A stretch of DNA of 64,000 nt from Obelidium mucronatum (Eukaryota > Chytridiomycota > Chytridiomycetes > Chytridiales > Chytriomycetaceae). Location of the stretch: positions 1-64,000 of the forward strand of contig JAIVFH010000023.1 of NCBI GenBank assembly GCA_025765595.1. Reading direction: 5' to 3'. Made by a program: the position numbers and the translations under genes. Shown piece by piece: positions 11,070 through 22,900 of this stretch. Below the pieces are notes generated by a model, which was not told the origin of the DNA, made no database searches, and saw only the letters and a program-made list of their open reading frames with translations. Within the stretch, counting starts at the first letter, position 1, and each line of letters opens with the position of its first letter.

Positions 11070-11512
11070 CAGAATCGATTCGAAGCTGTGACTAGCACGC
11101 GCTGGTCCCAGCAGCAGCGACGGTGAGACAACCCGCCCGTTACGCTGTGTGTCCAATCTCGATTCCAAGTCCAAGTCCAGTCCAGAGCCATCGAAACAAA
11201 ACTCCAGCGAGCGATTTCCAGAATCGATTCAAGACACAAGAACCAGTGGTGCATAGCACGCACTGGTCCCAACAGCAGCGACGGTGAGACAACCCGCCCG
11301 TTACGCTGTGTGTCCCGAGTCGATTCCAAGTCCAGTCCAGAGCCGTCAAAACGAAACTCCAGCGAGCGATTTCCAGAATCGATTCAAGACACAAGAACCA
11401 GTGGTGCATAGCACGCACTGGTCCCAACAGCTGCGACGGTGAGACAACCCGCCCATCGTGCTGTGTGTCCAATCTCGATTCCAGGGCCCGCAAAACACCC
11501 CCCAACCAACCC
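11070..11512 (-). repeat. Diverged 133-bp satellite array, right arm, inverted
   Basis: About three copies related to the 3619-4830 array, in the opposite orientation: the + strand reads GACGGTGAGACAACCCGCCC, CCAGAATCGATTC and CACGCACTGGTCCCAACAGC. The outer edge (11490-11512) carries GCAAAACACCCCCCAACCAACCC, the inverted counterpart of TTGGTGCGTGTTTTGC outside the left array. The two arrays therefore act as long inverted ends around 4831-11069. The stretch 10903-11069 has a terminal AATAAA-like signal for the upstream gene and nothing else. 11513-12033 holds no gene that I can support; it contains T-rich and CT-rich runs. Confidence 0.8.
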
Positions 11513-12033
11513 ACTGCGCTCTTGACCAGAGCTGCCGCATACCCCGAGGGGCATCGGCCGAAGCGGTGGTGGGGCTATCCGCGAGCTCCAAGTGGTTTGA
11601 AGAGTTTTTTTATTTGATTTTTTCTGATTCTTTTTATTTTATTTTTTTTTTGGATTCATTGTTTTCCCAACCCGATAAATAATACTTCATGGATTGCTGC
11701 GACTTCCCAGTGATCTTGTCTCTTCTTCTTCTTGATCTTCTTGGTTTTCTAACAACTTTCTTTTGTTAAGTGTTTGTGTTTGGTCCGTTGCACCCAATCG
11801 TGTGCCTCCTTTGGCTCCCGGGTGTGCCGTGCTGCCCCCCCTTTTTGGGTTCCGGCGAGCCGCGCACGGAGGGGTGTTTTCATCCAAACACTTGGAGACT
11901 GTGGGGTTGAACTGCTGAATTGGACAAGCATCACAAGCCCTCCCGCATGGGATTTAGATATGAAAATTGGAAGCAAGACCCAACTGAAAAAAACCTCATA
12001 AACACCAACCGAAGCAGTTTCCAAGGACAGACA

Positions 12034-13454
12034 ATGGCCAATTCTTTTCTTATCCTTGCTTTAATCGCGGTTGTAGTTTCTGCAGCACCGCCAACTTTCG
12101 AATACCATAACTCACCGGTTAGGCTAAGAACTTGGCTCGTTTGCGACTGTTCATTGATCTATTGGTTTTACCTGTTGCTCATTTGTTTCTAGTTGATCTC
12201 TGGTATGCGAGTTCATCCAGTTTATGTCGGTAGGTTGGATTGATGATCATGAACTTTGACGATTGACCTCACATTTCACTTGATCAACTTAGGATCCTTT
12301 GAGTTCAAAACTCAGATCGAGGATTTCCTGGATGGTTACTTGAAATCCTCTGCGTTTTATAGCCGTAAGTATCCCCACGGTGACCCGAATTATTTTTTTT
12401 AACCTCTGGCGTCCTAACCTTGATTTTTTCCTTTAATTTTTCTTTACCCCTAGTCAACCAGTATAGTGTTCCTCCAGACAACGTTATTGGATGGGGTGCC
12501 CGGGACACTTCATACGATGCTACTTACTGTCCTGAAAACTCCAAGAATCCATGCGGTATCATCAACGCCAACAGCTACCGTTCAGATACATGGAAACTTC
12601 TTGCCAACTTCATGACTAAAAGCATCACCAGTAACCCATACACTGGCAGAAGACAGTTCTTTCCAATTTTCTTTGGAAAGGAATACGATGCCAGCTTCAA
12701 GAACTGTGCTGAGCTGACTGCCATGCATGGACAAATGAAAGTCTGGAATGATCTAGTTTACTATGCGTTTTTTCCGTACTGCTCATACAAGACCTGCGTT
12801 GGTTGCACGCGTATCGGGAATCAAAACGGGTTCACTGCTCAAGTCGATGGATACACCGTTGCTCTTGCACATGAAATCATTGATGCTGTCACGAATCCAT
12901 CTACTCAAAGCGGGTGGGTGGCGTATGACTGGCCAGGAAATGCCGTTGCTGAAATTGCCGACCCTTGTGATCACCAAGCTGCTGTTTTCCGTGCCACAGT
13001 AAAAGGAAAATCCATGGATCTGTACACCCAAAAGTATTGGTCCGTACTAGACAATGCTTGTGTTTCCGCTTCGACAAAAGTTGCCACCCCCGCTTATGTC
13101 TCGCCACCACCAATTCCCAATCCAAACAACCGCCCAAAACCTTCAAAGTTGATGCCTTACCTTGGTGATGGAAAAACTGGTTGCAAGTTCAATGAAAAAG
13201 AATTCTCCAGAGTACCTTACAAGTTTGTAAAAGACGACGGTTATGGTTTGGCTCAATACTGCTTCAATAACTCGACGGGTATCGACGGAAAACCCGGTTT
13301 CACTACTTACTATGGATGCAATTCTGATAACTGCGATGCTTCTATGCCAATATGTGAGGATGTGAACCCAAATGCGCCTTACACTTGGGAGCCATGTTGT
13401 GTCGTCAACATCAGTTTTGGTGAATTCAGTTGCCCATTGTGGCCATGGCCATAA
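12034..13454 (+). CDS. Secreted EXORDIUM-like protein, four exons
   Basis: Exons 12034-12117, 12193-12229, 12293-12364 and 12454-13454 join in frame into 397 residues. The start MANSFLILALIAVVVSAAP is a clear signal peptide. VHPVYVG and SFEFKTQIEDFL match the beginning of the EXORDIUM/PHI-1 fold. Near residue 200, ALAHEIIDAVTNP followed by VAEIADPC matches the family pattern HExx-EA-xTNP...EIxDxC. HEIID keeps the HExx(D/H) look of a zincin, but the second metal His is not obvious. After a Pro-Asn linker (PPPIPNPNNRPKP) there is a Cys-rich C-terminal region of about 100 residues with eight or more Cys, which may be a separate extracellular module. In plants the family acts in the cell wall; the role in fungi is not established. 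Confidence 0.75.
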
Positions 13455-13549
13455 TTTTTTTTGACGGAACCAATTATACCGCTGTATCTTTTCACTTCAA
13501 TACATTGACCTCATTTATTACCAATGTTGTATAAAACAATTCCGTGAGT

Positions 13550-15805
13550 TTAATTGTCATCCACTGCCCCAGTCTTTGTCTGAAGCGCGGCAATTAATCT
13601 TGGCGTGTGGACTAATGAGAATATTCCCAACGGCAAAGCATTCTTTAACCTTCTCCGATACTCATTTCTCGCTTTATCCTTCAAATCAATTTGAGTCCTG
13701 TCTATCAACCTTCTCGAATGGTATTCATCATGCATTGATGAAATCAGGTGCCACTTTGTTCCGTGCAAAGTCATGCCTTGCACCAAAGCATCATATTCAT
13801 CATCAGTCCATTTCTTGCGCCCGCGGCTGCCAAGGTTAGCAGTAATCCGATTATCGGCAGCAAAGTGTATAGCTAACGCGTGCTCCTCTGCTTTCTGAGC
13901 ACGAATGCCAGCAGCTTCGGCAATACGTCTAGGTATGCCTTGAGTAACGGGAAGATTGGGATTTCGGCGTGGAGTAGGTGGAGGAACATATCTTCCCACT
14001 TCTCGTACTTCTTGTTCTTCCTGTTCTTCCTCGTCATCTTCTTCTTGCTGTGGTTCTTCCTCTTCCTCTTCAATTTCGTGACCACGTTTTTGCACTGACG
14101 CGACTGATTTGCCTGTTGTTGGAGACCGTCCAGCCAGGTCTTGTACAAATTTACCACGTATTTCCAAAACACTCCGGTTAAGTTCCTCCATTGATTCAGT
14201 AGCTTTTCTGCCAGCAACTGCAACTCGATTTTGCGATGGGGTGATTCCTCTCTCCTTCCGCTTCAAGACAGGTCGTCGGTCTTCGTCGCTTTCAATCACC
14301 TCGGTTGATTCAGGAATAGGATCAGATTCAAAGTCGTTTGTTTCGTTATGGCCGTGGGAGGACGCGCGAGGTGGTGCAATGAAATCGTTTCCTTCTCGGC
14401 CACGAGACGATTCTCCCCGCTTATTTGGGCTTTTTATTGCAGGTTTTGGGGCAGTTTCAGCTTTGGCAGGTAGTTTTCCTTTTTGGTTTGGCGATTTGTG
14501 AAAGCGTGCCGCCGTTTTGGCCAAATCCGCGAGGTTCACTTTGATTTGACTTGGCGAATCTGGCTCGTTGGCATCGTCTTCGTCCACTTCATAGACCGGT
14601 TTATTTCTTTTGCTTTCTTTAGCGTATTCACGGCGCTTTGGACTTGGTGCCGAAATAGCAGGAGTGGCATCAAGGTTCAACTTTTCGACAATGTACTTTG
14701 CAAAGTTCTCACTCAACGGTTCTTTTGATGGCGCGGGAATAATAGCCAAAGGATTGGTCTGGTTTTTTGCGTTCGTTTCTATCAGTCAAAGATACCAAAA
14801 AGGTGAAGCTAAGCGACTGTACATTACCTCTCCTTCGCCATTGTAAATAGCTTCATACACACGTTGTAAATAAATGCCAATGGCCGCCAAAGAGTCTTCC
14901 AATAAAGGAACGTTTTCCACGCCATCGTCACTCATTAAATTTTCAACGACCTGAGCAAGAAAAATGCCTTAATAGAGGCAACCCTGCGAAAACCACTACC
15001 TACCTCTGTAATTTTCTTTCTCATTATTGAAGCATGTCGTTTGGGGTTACTTGGAGCGATCATAACTTCCTGAGGTGTAAGTTTTGGATCTTTTTCTAGC
15101 ATCAAATAGAAGAGCTGAAGGAACAGTGTTGACTTAGTCATAACCAACAATCACAGCTATAAATACCTGTGTAGACAAATCAACGTGTAACGCGATATAG
15201 TCATCGGTTTTCGACCAGCGAGTATTCTCGAGAGATTTAATCATCTGGGTAAGGCCAAGAATGATCTTGTCATCGGAATTTTTGCGGCTCAATTTGTGAA
15301 TGGGGTTGCCAAACTTGAGATATGAGTCCAAAACCAGCAAGTACGCAATTTGAAAATGAAGGACCTGCGTCGTTGTCGCATTACCAAAGGTGGTAGCGTC
15401 GGGAGGAAGGGAGAGGTAGTGAGACAACCACTTGCTGGCTTTAAATGCAATATAATTTAGCAAAAATTTCAAATAAAAAGAAATAAAAAGGAACGATGGG
15501 TGGGTACCGTGCACAAACTTAAATTCTTTGGTAAGATCGGTGTAGCTGAGACGGCCCTCGTACACTTTCCACAAAATATTTTCAATAAGATCTTTGCAGT
15601 TATTCTCGAGACTGTCCAAGCGATCAGTGCTGTTTGGAGGGCCTTGGATAGCAAGGAGCAGAGGGACGATTTTCTGGTTTGACGTGTGTTGTCTTTTGTT
15701 GAGCTCTGGACTTTCGCTTCCTTCCAGTCTGCGCTTCGCTGGGCTTTTCCGTTGGGTTGTTTTTGTCGCCGCCGTGGCTGCTGCTGATGCCGAGCGGGTC
15801 ACCAT
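13550..15805 (-). CDS. TRF/Tbf1-like telomere repeat-binding factor, five exons
   Basis: Exons at about 15805-15508, 15438-15167, 15114-15004, 14950-14828 and 14758-13550 give 670 residues. The N-terminal 45 residues are basic and disordered; residues about 50-270 are all-helical and fit a TRFH dimerisation domain (IENILWKVYEGRLSY, HFQIAYLLVLDSYLKFG). The long middle is low complexity with acidic Glu runs (around 14000-14060). Near the C-terminus GRKKWTDDEYDALVQGMTLH and TQIDLKDKARNEYRRR form a Myb/telobox domain; VDLKDKWR is the TRF/Tbf1 signature, here IDLKDKAR, with the usual Trp replaced by Ala. It probably binds TTAGGG-type repeats at telomeres or promoters. TTAGGG/CTAGGG motifs lie 22 bp upstream of its start. 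Confidence 0.82.
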
Positions 15806-15826
15806 CTGCTGAAAGTTGCATTTTTG

Positions 15827-15855
15827 TTAGGGGAGGGCTAGGGTTAGGGCTAGGG
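15827..15855 (+). promoter_or_regulatory. TTAGGG/CTAGGG cluster upstream of the TRF-like gene
   Basis: TTAGGG at 15827, then CTAGGG, TTAGGG and CTAGGG in a row at 15838-15855. It starts 22 bp upstream of the ATG (15805) of the gene encoding a Myb/telobox protein, in the probable promoter or 5' UTR. Tbf1/TRF proteins bind exactly this type of hexamer, so autoregulation is a reasonable inference. The rest of 15856-16138 is spacer between this start and the 3' end of the ATPase gene. Confidence 0.7.
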
Positions 15856-16138
15856 TGTCTGGCCAAAAAGTCACCAGCAAGTGCAGTGCATGCGATCCGA
15901 GAACAAGTGAGGATCGGGTTTGTGAGTGAGAGGAGAGTGGAAAGAGGACGAGAAGTTGGGAGAAGAGAGGGGGGGCTCACTTTGTTTCAACCAATTATTT
16001 TTCTTCGAACAAAACCATGACAATTATTTACAACAAACAACAACAAAACAATAGTCTTTTAAAAACGAATGAAATGAATCACGTTTCTTTTTATTTCCTA
16101 AATCAAATAACACAGCAACGAGCGAAATCGATGCAAGT

Positions 16139-19100
16139 TTACTTCGCACCACCAGTTGACCATCGGGTCGGGAACATCTGGAGACCTGGAATGTCATCCG
16201 TGTATTTGATTGGCGCGAATCTCCGCTTGACGATGATACGAATAATTGCGTATCCGTAGAGGACGACTCCCCAACCCAAACCCATCAACCAAACGTAAGG
16301 AGTCAAATGCCAGCTGGTCAAGAATGCGACATTGACCGGTGGGATGTACACAATCAAGAGCGATAGAACACCACCAACCAAGATACCTAAAAAGGACCAC
16401 TTATTGGCGAACATGAAGGATCCCCAAGGATTTGACAGACGAGCTTTGCAAATAAAGTGATTGAAGCATTGCTGAAACATGATAGCCAGGTAGTAAGCGG
16501 ATTGACCAAGTGCAAGAGCTTCCACTTGGTCTTGACCAGTGACCCGACGACCCTGGAAGTCATAGTCCTTAGCTCCCCAGTCTCCTCCAAACTTCATTGC
16601 TTCGTATGGAGTAACTCCCTTGTGGTACCACATCGCAAAGAAGTAGCAACATAAACAACCAAGAGTTTGCAGAGTTCCGGCTTCAAGGTACGAGTAGGAG
16701 AGCACGTCCCCATCAATCAACACTTCGTCTTCAGTCTTTTCAAACGTTTCTGTCCAAAATCTCTTGGAAAAAAATCGCTTCAATCCACGAGCAAATTTGG
16801 TTCCCTTTGACAGCTCAGGCTCGCGACCTTCTTCATGGGCCACAGCATCTTCTGGGTACTCGGCGTGGTCAAGAGCGCGACGACGGTGCAATCTTTCAAT
16901 AGATAAGGGAGTGACTGGCTTACGGGGTGGCAACTTCATGAGACCCGCTGGGTTTTCTGACACGTCAAAGGCATAGGTCAAGGCAATGATCAACTCGAAA
17001 CCCAAGTCAACAACCAAAATGAGAATGGAAGAAAGCGGCAATGGAATCGACAAGATAATGTAGAGCAAATTGGCCCAGACTTCTGGCATGGTGTGGGTGA
17101 CAGTGTACTGCACAGATTTCTTGAGGTTCTGGAAAATTAGACGACCTTCTTCAATACCAGAAATAGTAGAAGCGAAGTTGTCGTCCAACAAAATCATAGC
17201 GGCAGCTTCTTTGGAAACATCGGATCCGGAAATATTCATGGCAATACCCAAATCAGCCTTCTTCAAAGCTGGAGAGTCGTTTACACCATCACCAGTAACA
17301 CCAACAATGTGGCCTCTTCCTTGCGCACGCTTAACAATGTCCAACTTGTGCTTGGGTGAAGTACGTGCAAAAATAATTTCCTCCTTGTCAAAGATGTTTG
17401 TCCATTGTTCTTCAGTCAATCCATCAATAGAGTCTCCATGGATGACAATGGCATTGACGTCAGACTCTGGAACTTGAGATTCGGAAACGCCACGTTTCTT
17501 AGCAATCATTGGTTTAGTGTCAGTAAGCATCATGTTGATCTTGCGTCCAATCGCTTCAGCCGTCAGAGGGTGGTCTCCGGTCACCATCATCACGCGAATA
17601 CCGGCAGCACGACATTTACCCACAGCCTCACGGACTCCGTGCTTTGGTGGGTCTTCAAGGGAAGTGAGACCCAAGAAAGTGAAGTTGGACGTTGGGTAGT
17701 TAATTGGGTCTTTGGAGAACTCAAAGTTCTCAGGGAATTGCGACTCAGGGAGAGCAAGACAGGCAAACGCCAAGACACGATGACCTTTAGAAGCAAACAG
17801 AGTATACATTTCTTCAAACTGGGCCTTGTGAGCATCAGTCATAGGAACAGCAGCCTTTCCGTCGTGGATAGAGGTGCAGAGCTTCAAGACACGTTCAGGA
17901 GCTCCCTTGATGTAGAGCATTAATGAACCAGTAGCATGCTTTTTCTTGTGGATGGTCATTGCCCATTTGTTTGTAGAGTTGAAGGGAATTTCAAGGACTT
18001 TGGGGTACAAATTCAAAGCAGTATCAAAATTTGGCAACTTGACAGCGGCAAAACGAATTAATCCCGCTTCAGTGGCATCTCCGAGAATCTCGCGTGTGGC
18101 AATAGGTCCCTCAGTGGAAGTGAACTTGGCGGTTGGATTGATGGCGGCAGCATGAAGAAGCTCGTTAGCAGCATCTGAAGCGTATTGATCGAAAGGGGCA
18201 GCGATTTGCGCCTCTTGAGAACCTTCTGGAAGGTTTTGGGCAAAGTACAATTTAAGACCAGTCCAAACAAAAGTGAGAGTCATTTGGTTACGAGTCAAAG
18301 TTCCGGTTTTATCAGTGGCGAGGAGAGTGATGGCTCCCAAAGTTTCTACTCCTTGGAGAGACTTGCAAAGAACTTGACGCTTGGCCATGCGAGCAGCGGC
18401 AAAAGATAAGAGCATGGTCACTGTGGCAGGAAGACCTTCAGGCACGAAACTAACGAATGTACCAATGGCAAAGTTCAAAGAGTTTGAGATTCCAGCATTC
18501 TTGACAGTCATGGAGATGATAAAGAAAAGAATTGCGGTAACTGCAGCGATTGAGGCAATAAGCTTCACGAACGACTCGATTTCAACAGAAAGCGGAGACT
18601 CTCTTCGCTCTTCATTGGCAGTCAAGGACGCGATTTGACCAATGACAGTGTTGTCACCAGTTCGAATAACAATACCGTAACCGTTTCCAACAACAGCGAG
18701 AGTACCGTTGAATGCCAAGTTAGTAGCCTCCAACGGATTTTCTTGGGTGTTCTTGATGCTTCGAGTTTGTGGGTCGGCTTCTCCGGTGAGTGACGAGTTG
18801 TCAACCTTGAGTTCGGTGCAACCAATGACAAAAACGTCAGCAGGAAGTTTGTCTCCAGAACGAACAACGACAAGATCTCCAAGAACAAGTTCCTTGGCAG
18901 AAATCTGCTTTGTTTGGCCATCACGGATAACATAGCAAAGAGATGGGATCAAGTTCTAGCGGCAATGAGAAGATGAGACGACGGGGCTTTTGTTTTAAGT
19001 GATCACCCACCATAAACGAATCCAGAATCGCAGCGGACTTTTGCTGTTGGTAAAACTCAATGAAGGCGTTACCAAACGCTACAATCAACAAAATGGCACC

Positions 19101-19706
19101 AAGGTAGCTCTGTTCAAAGAATGATTGTAAATTTTTGGGCCAACGACACGAAATGAAAATTCCGGTTGTTACATACGTTTTGATAGTTCGCTTCATAATT
19201 GATGGCCAAAAGAATGTAGCAAGCGATACCAGAGACGATCAACATCAGGTTGAATAAACCCAAGAGAATGTCCAAGAATCTGAGCAGCCAATGTCGCTTT
19301 TTCGGAGGTGTCAGTTGGTTTGGACCATTATCCGCCAATCGCTTGGCAGCTTCTGCAGCAGTGAGACCTTGAGAGTCTTGAGGATTTGCAGCGTCAATGG
19401 ACACATTGTATTTGGCAGCAACTTCAGGAATGGACATGAGATGTTCAGTCTGACGAGAGACGTTAAGAGTTAAACCACGGGTTTCAAGAAAAGAATGAGA
19501 TACGTACAACAGACACAGACTTTCCTTCCTTCTTCTTGTTGACTGGCGGCGCATTGACGGCAGTATTAACCGTTGAGCTTGACGCAGCTCCCGCACGATC
19601 TTAAATTTCAACAACAAGGAATGAAGTCAGGAACAAACATGACCTGGCTTAAATGAGAGAGTTACGTACTTGGTTCGGCAAAAGCAATAGTCTTGTTCTC
19701 AGACAT
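16139..19706 (-). CDS. Na+/K+-type P-ATPase alpha subunit (type IIC), five exons
   Basis: Exons 19706-19670, 19599-19508, 19449-19177, 19109-19011 and 18955-16139 give 1105 residues, normal for the alpha subunit. The N-terminal domain (VAAKYNVSID...GLTAAEAAKRL) precedes M1-M2. TGEADPQTRS is the actuator TGES-like loop (here TGEA). M4 has PEGLPATVTM, followed by the phosphorylation site DKTGTLT. GDGVNDSPALKKAD is the hinge. M5 reads YTVTHTMPE and M6 DLGFELI, where animal pumps have DLGTDM, so the first Asp is kept and the second is Glu. The C-terminal membrane domain is complete, but the animal KETYY tail is absent. It should export Na+ and take up K+ at the plasma membrane. Such pumps occur in early-diverging fungi but not in most ascomycetes (established knowledge). 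Confidence 0.93.
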
Positions 19707-19960
19707 TGCTATATTTCCTCAGTTTTGATGCTTCTTTTTCTGGACGGTTATTTTTACTTTTTTTGGCGTGCACGCCCATTCAAAAAGTTGGAGGCTGAAA
19801 ATCAAAAATGACAAATTTCGCACCGCCTCGTCGATGGCGGAAAGAGGAGGCAAACTTCAGCACTGCCTCCAAATTCGGTACATTACTCCGTTGGTTTCCA
19901 TGCATGTTCCAATCTTGTTGAACCCATTCTTTCTCTTAACTGAATGCTATATTTAAAAAA

Positions 19961-22900
19961 TCATATATACATTTTCCCCCGTGCCCTTGCAATCGCATCA
20001 GCCTCATCCTCCGTAACCCAATCTTCCAAATGTCGATGAAATTTAACAGGACGATGCGATCGCCTCAACCCTCCCTTCATGGCGCGACGTAAACTCAACG
20101 CCAATATCTTATCTTTTTTTGGATTCCTAGAGTCTGATACAATGTCCGTTGCATTGTCTTCCCGGTCTTGATACTCCTTGTAGTCCTTCTGGTTCTTTTC
20201 GTTCGTTTCCACGTTATCCCACTCGCACATTTCTGCAAAGTAAGGCCAATATTCATCGTAGATAGAATAGCGTTGAGTTTGCATAATTGATCCGTATGGA
20301 AGTATTCTCTGCAAAATTGGTGGTGCCGATTCGCGACTATACACATATTTAGCTTACGCCAGTAGAAAACTGGGCAGTTTCTTACTCGATTTCTCCATAG
20401 AATTTGCCTATCGAAGGTAGACTTGGAGAGGCCGTGGGAAGGTGGCGGTAAACCTGCCGTTGACACATCTTCACCAGCAATTGAATTTCAGAAAATACTG
20501 ATTCCTCCGCCAAAGCAAAAGCAGGAAGGGTCGAGGAATGAGAATACTTGTCAACTAAAACGGAAAACGGCCCTGGCGCATGATCCGCACAAAGGAATTC
20601 GCTGGAAACTGTATCCATCTGAAACAACTATGAAAAATTGTCAGTCAAGCTGCTACCAAAAAAAAATTCACAAAATAAATACCTCATTCGCCGACACCTT
20701 GGATAAAATATCGAGTTGCGACATTTGACTTGCCAGATATGCAATTTTGTCCAAGTCGTTTTCAAGAGGCAACCCATTCAGAATCAAGACTTCTCCCACG
20801 TGATTGGCAGAATCACCACGAAATCCTTCACAAATGCAAAAATCAAGACTTTCTACGTCGCTTGTCTGAGAATTGTCGTGAATGGTGAAAATGCAGTCGT
20901 CTTCAAATTTTCTCGTTCGGTCAAAAGAGTGTCTGCATTGCAGCTCAGTTTGGGTAATGATCTTTCGCAAATCCCCATTGTTTTCTTCGCAGAGCATCAA
21001 TAATTGATCACAGTTGAGCCAATATCTCTCATGCAGCAAAAGCAAATGCATGTAGCAAAATACATCCATAATTGGGGGCTTTGTGAAGTAGATACACATA
21101 ATCGACGATTCCAAGTTATTCAGCAAGTTTGGTGGAACATGCACGTTTTCAGCATGTATTGGATCATCTGAAATAAGACAGACATTAAAATCACACCGGA
21201 CATTGAAACAAGACAACTTGCCTGTACAAATGAAGACAATTGGCCGTTTGCTCACTTCCATCATTGACCACATAGATGCCCAGAATCCTTTGTCTTGCTC
21301 AAACAACACATCTGCATCTTCAACAACAATTAAAGATGGCTTCACTGGTGCTGCCGAAATAGTGTCAACCGACTTTAACGAAGGCTGTACATTAACAACA
21401 TCGACGTCTTCATTTTCGTCACTATCATCATCAACAACCATCTTCCGTTTCCTCTTGATGGGAGCATCCCCACCTTTTTTTGCGTCTTCTTTCGGTGGTG
21501 CTTTTTTGAGGGCAAAGAAATTTGCTGTTGGCCTTTTCGGGACTTCTGTTGTGGATTCAAGAGGTACTGCAGATCCACCGCCCCCGGTTACCACATGACT
21601 TTGAGTAGCTTCCGACAATAAACTCAGAATATCTTTGCCACCCCTCTTCAGCCCAGAGTGGATTTCAATAACGTCAAACCCACATTCAGCCGCCACAACT
21701 TTCACAGCATTTGTTCGTCCACTAGAAGGCGGTCCAACCAGTCGTAAATGGACATTCGGGTTGCTCGTCTCTGATGCCTTTTGCCCGCTTTTCTTCTTTT
21801 TCTTGTTGTTGACTTTTCTGCGTTTCTTTGACAAGATTGGTTGAAACACATCTTCATCATCGTCCGCTTCCTCAGCCATGTATGAAAATACAGATTCATC
21901 CTCAGAATCCTCAATGTCGTCATCAGGCTGGTATGACGCCTCATCATCCTTGGCGTGGGGATCAAAGTCACAACTAGGCTTCTTGAATCTCTTTTCTTTT
22001 GCTGTTGATGCTGTTTCTGGGATTGGCGCTGTTGAAGAGAATGCCGAGAGTGACCCCAGCTCGTCCAATTGACCACCACCACAACCACCACCACCACTAC
22101 TTCGTCCGACCTGCCTCCACTGCTCAAGCCATAACTTTACTTTCCCAACTTGTTTTTGATTCTCAATCCCAACTATATCATCTCGACAACTGGGACGAAA
22201 CTTATCCACCCAACTCTCTCTGCCGGCCCAACCAATCCCACCGCTAGAATCAGCATCTGTGGTTGGTACAACAACATCATTCTTGCTTTCAAACAGACGG
22301 TTCCACAAAGTCTTGCACCCGCCAGTCTCTAGCATCAAATCAGATCCATGCAAGCGCACCAAATAACTCTTTAGCAAATCAATAGAAATATCCACTTTTT
22401 GAAGCATCATATTCGCCGAAGCACCAGAAGAATGATTGTTATTGCATTCGGAAAAATCCAAATGTCCCAATACTCTTGAAATAGGGTCCAATAAACTTGA
22501 TATTTGGGCTTCAAGTCCGACTATTGGCTGCTGGTGTTGTGTCAAATGTGCTCGAGTCAAAAGTTTCGCGGCGTTGGTCTGCACCAATTTGTCTCCTGAC
22601 TCCATGATGAGCCGGCCCTTCATTTTGAACGGTGTGGAAATATCAGATATGTCTAAGCTTGTTGGATAAATTGCTTCATGCGCTGTATGTGAATATTTTG
22701 GCCATGGTGCAGCTGTTGGCGTTGTATTTGTCCAAGCGAACTTTCTTTCTGCTGCAGTCGCACTTCCAACAGAGGCAGATGAAGTAAATAATCTCGGTTG
22801 AAGGAATGGATTCGCGCTTTTCCCCTTTGAAAACTCTGCACTCGTCCGTTGTCTTTCCTGGATTTGGTGCAAGAGTTTGTTTTGATCTTGCAATAACTTT

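Noticed and set aside
15827..15855. Telomere or subtelomere marker
   Set aside because: Only a few hexamers, mixed with CTAGGG, between two ordinary housekeeping genes; a regulatory site is more likely.
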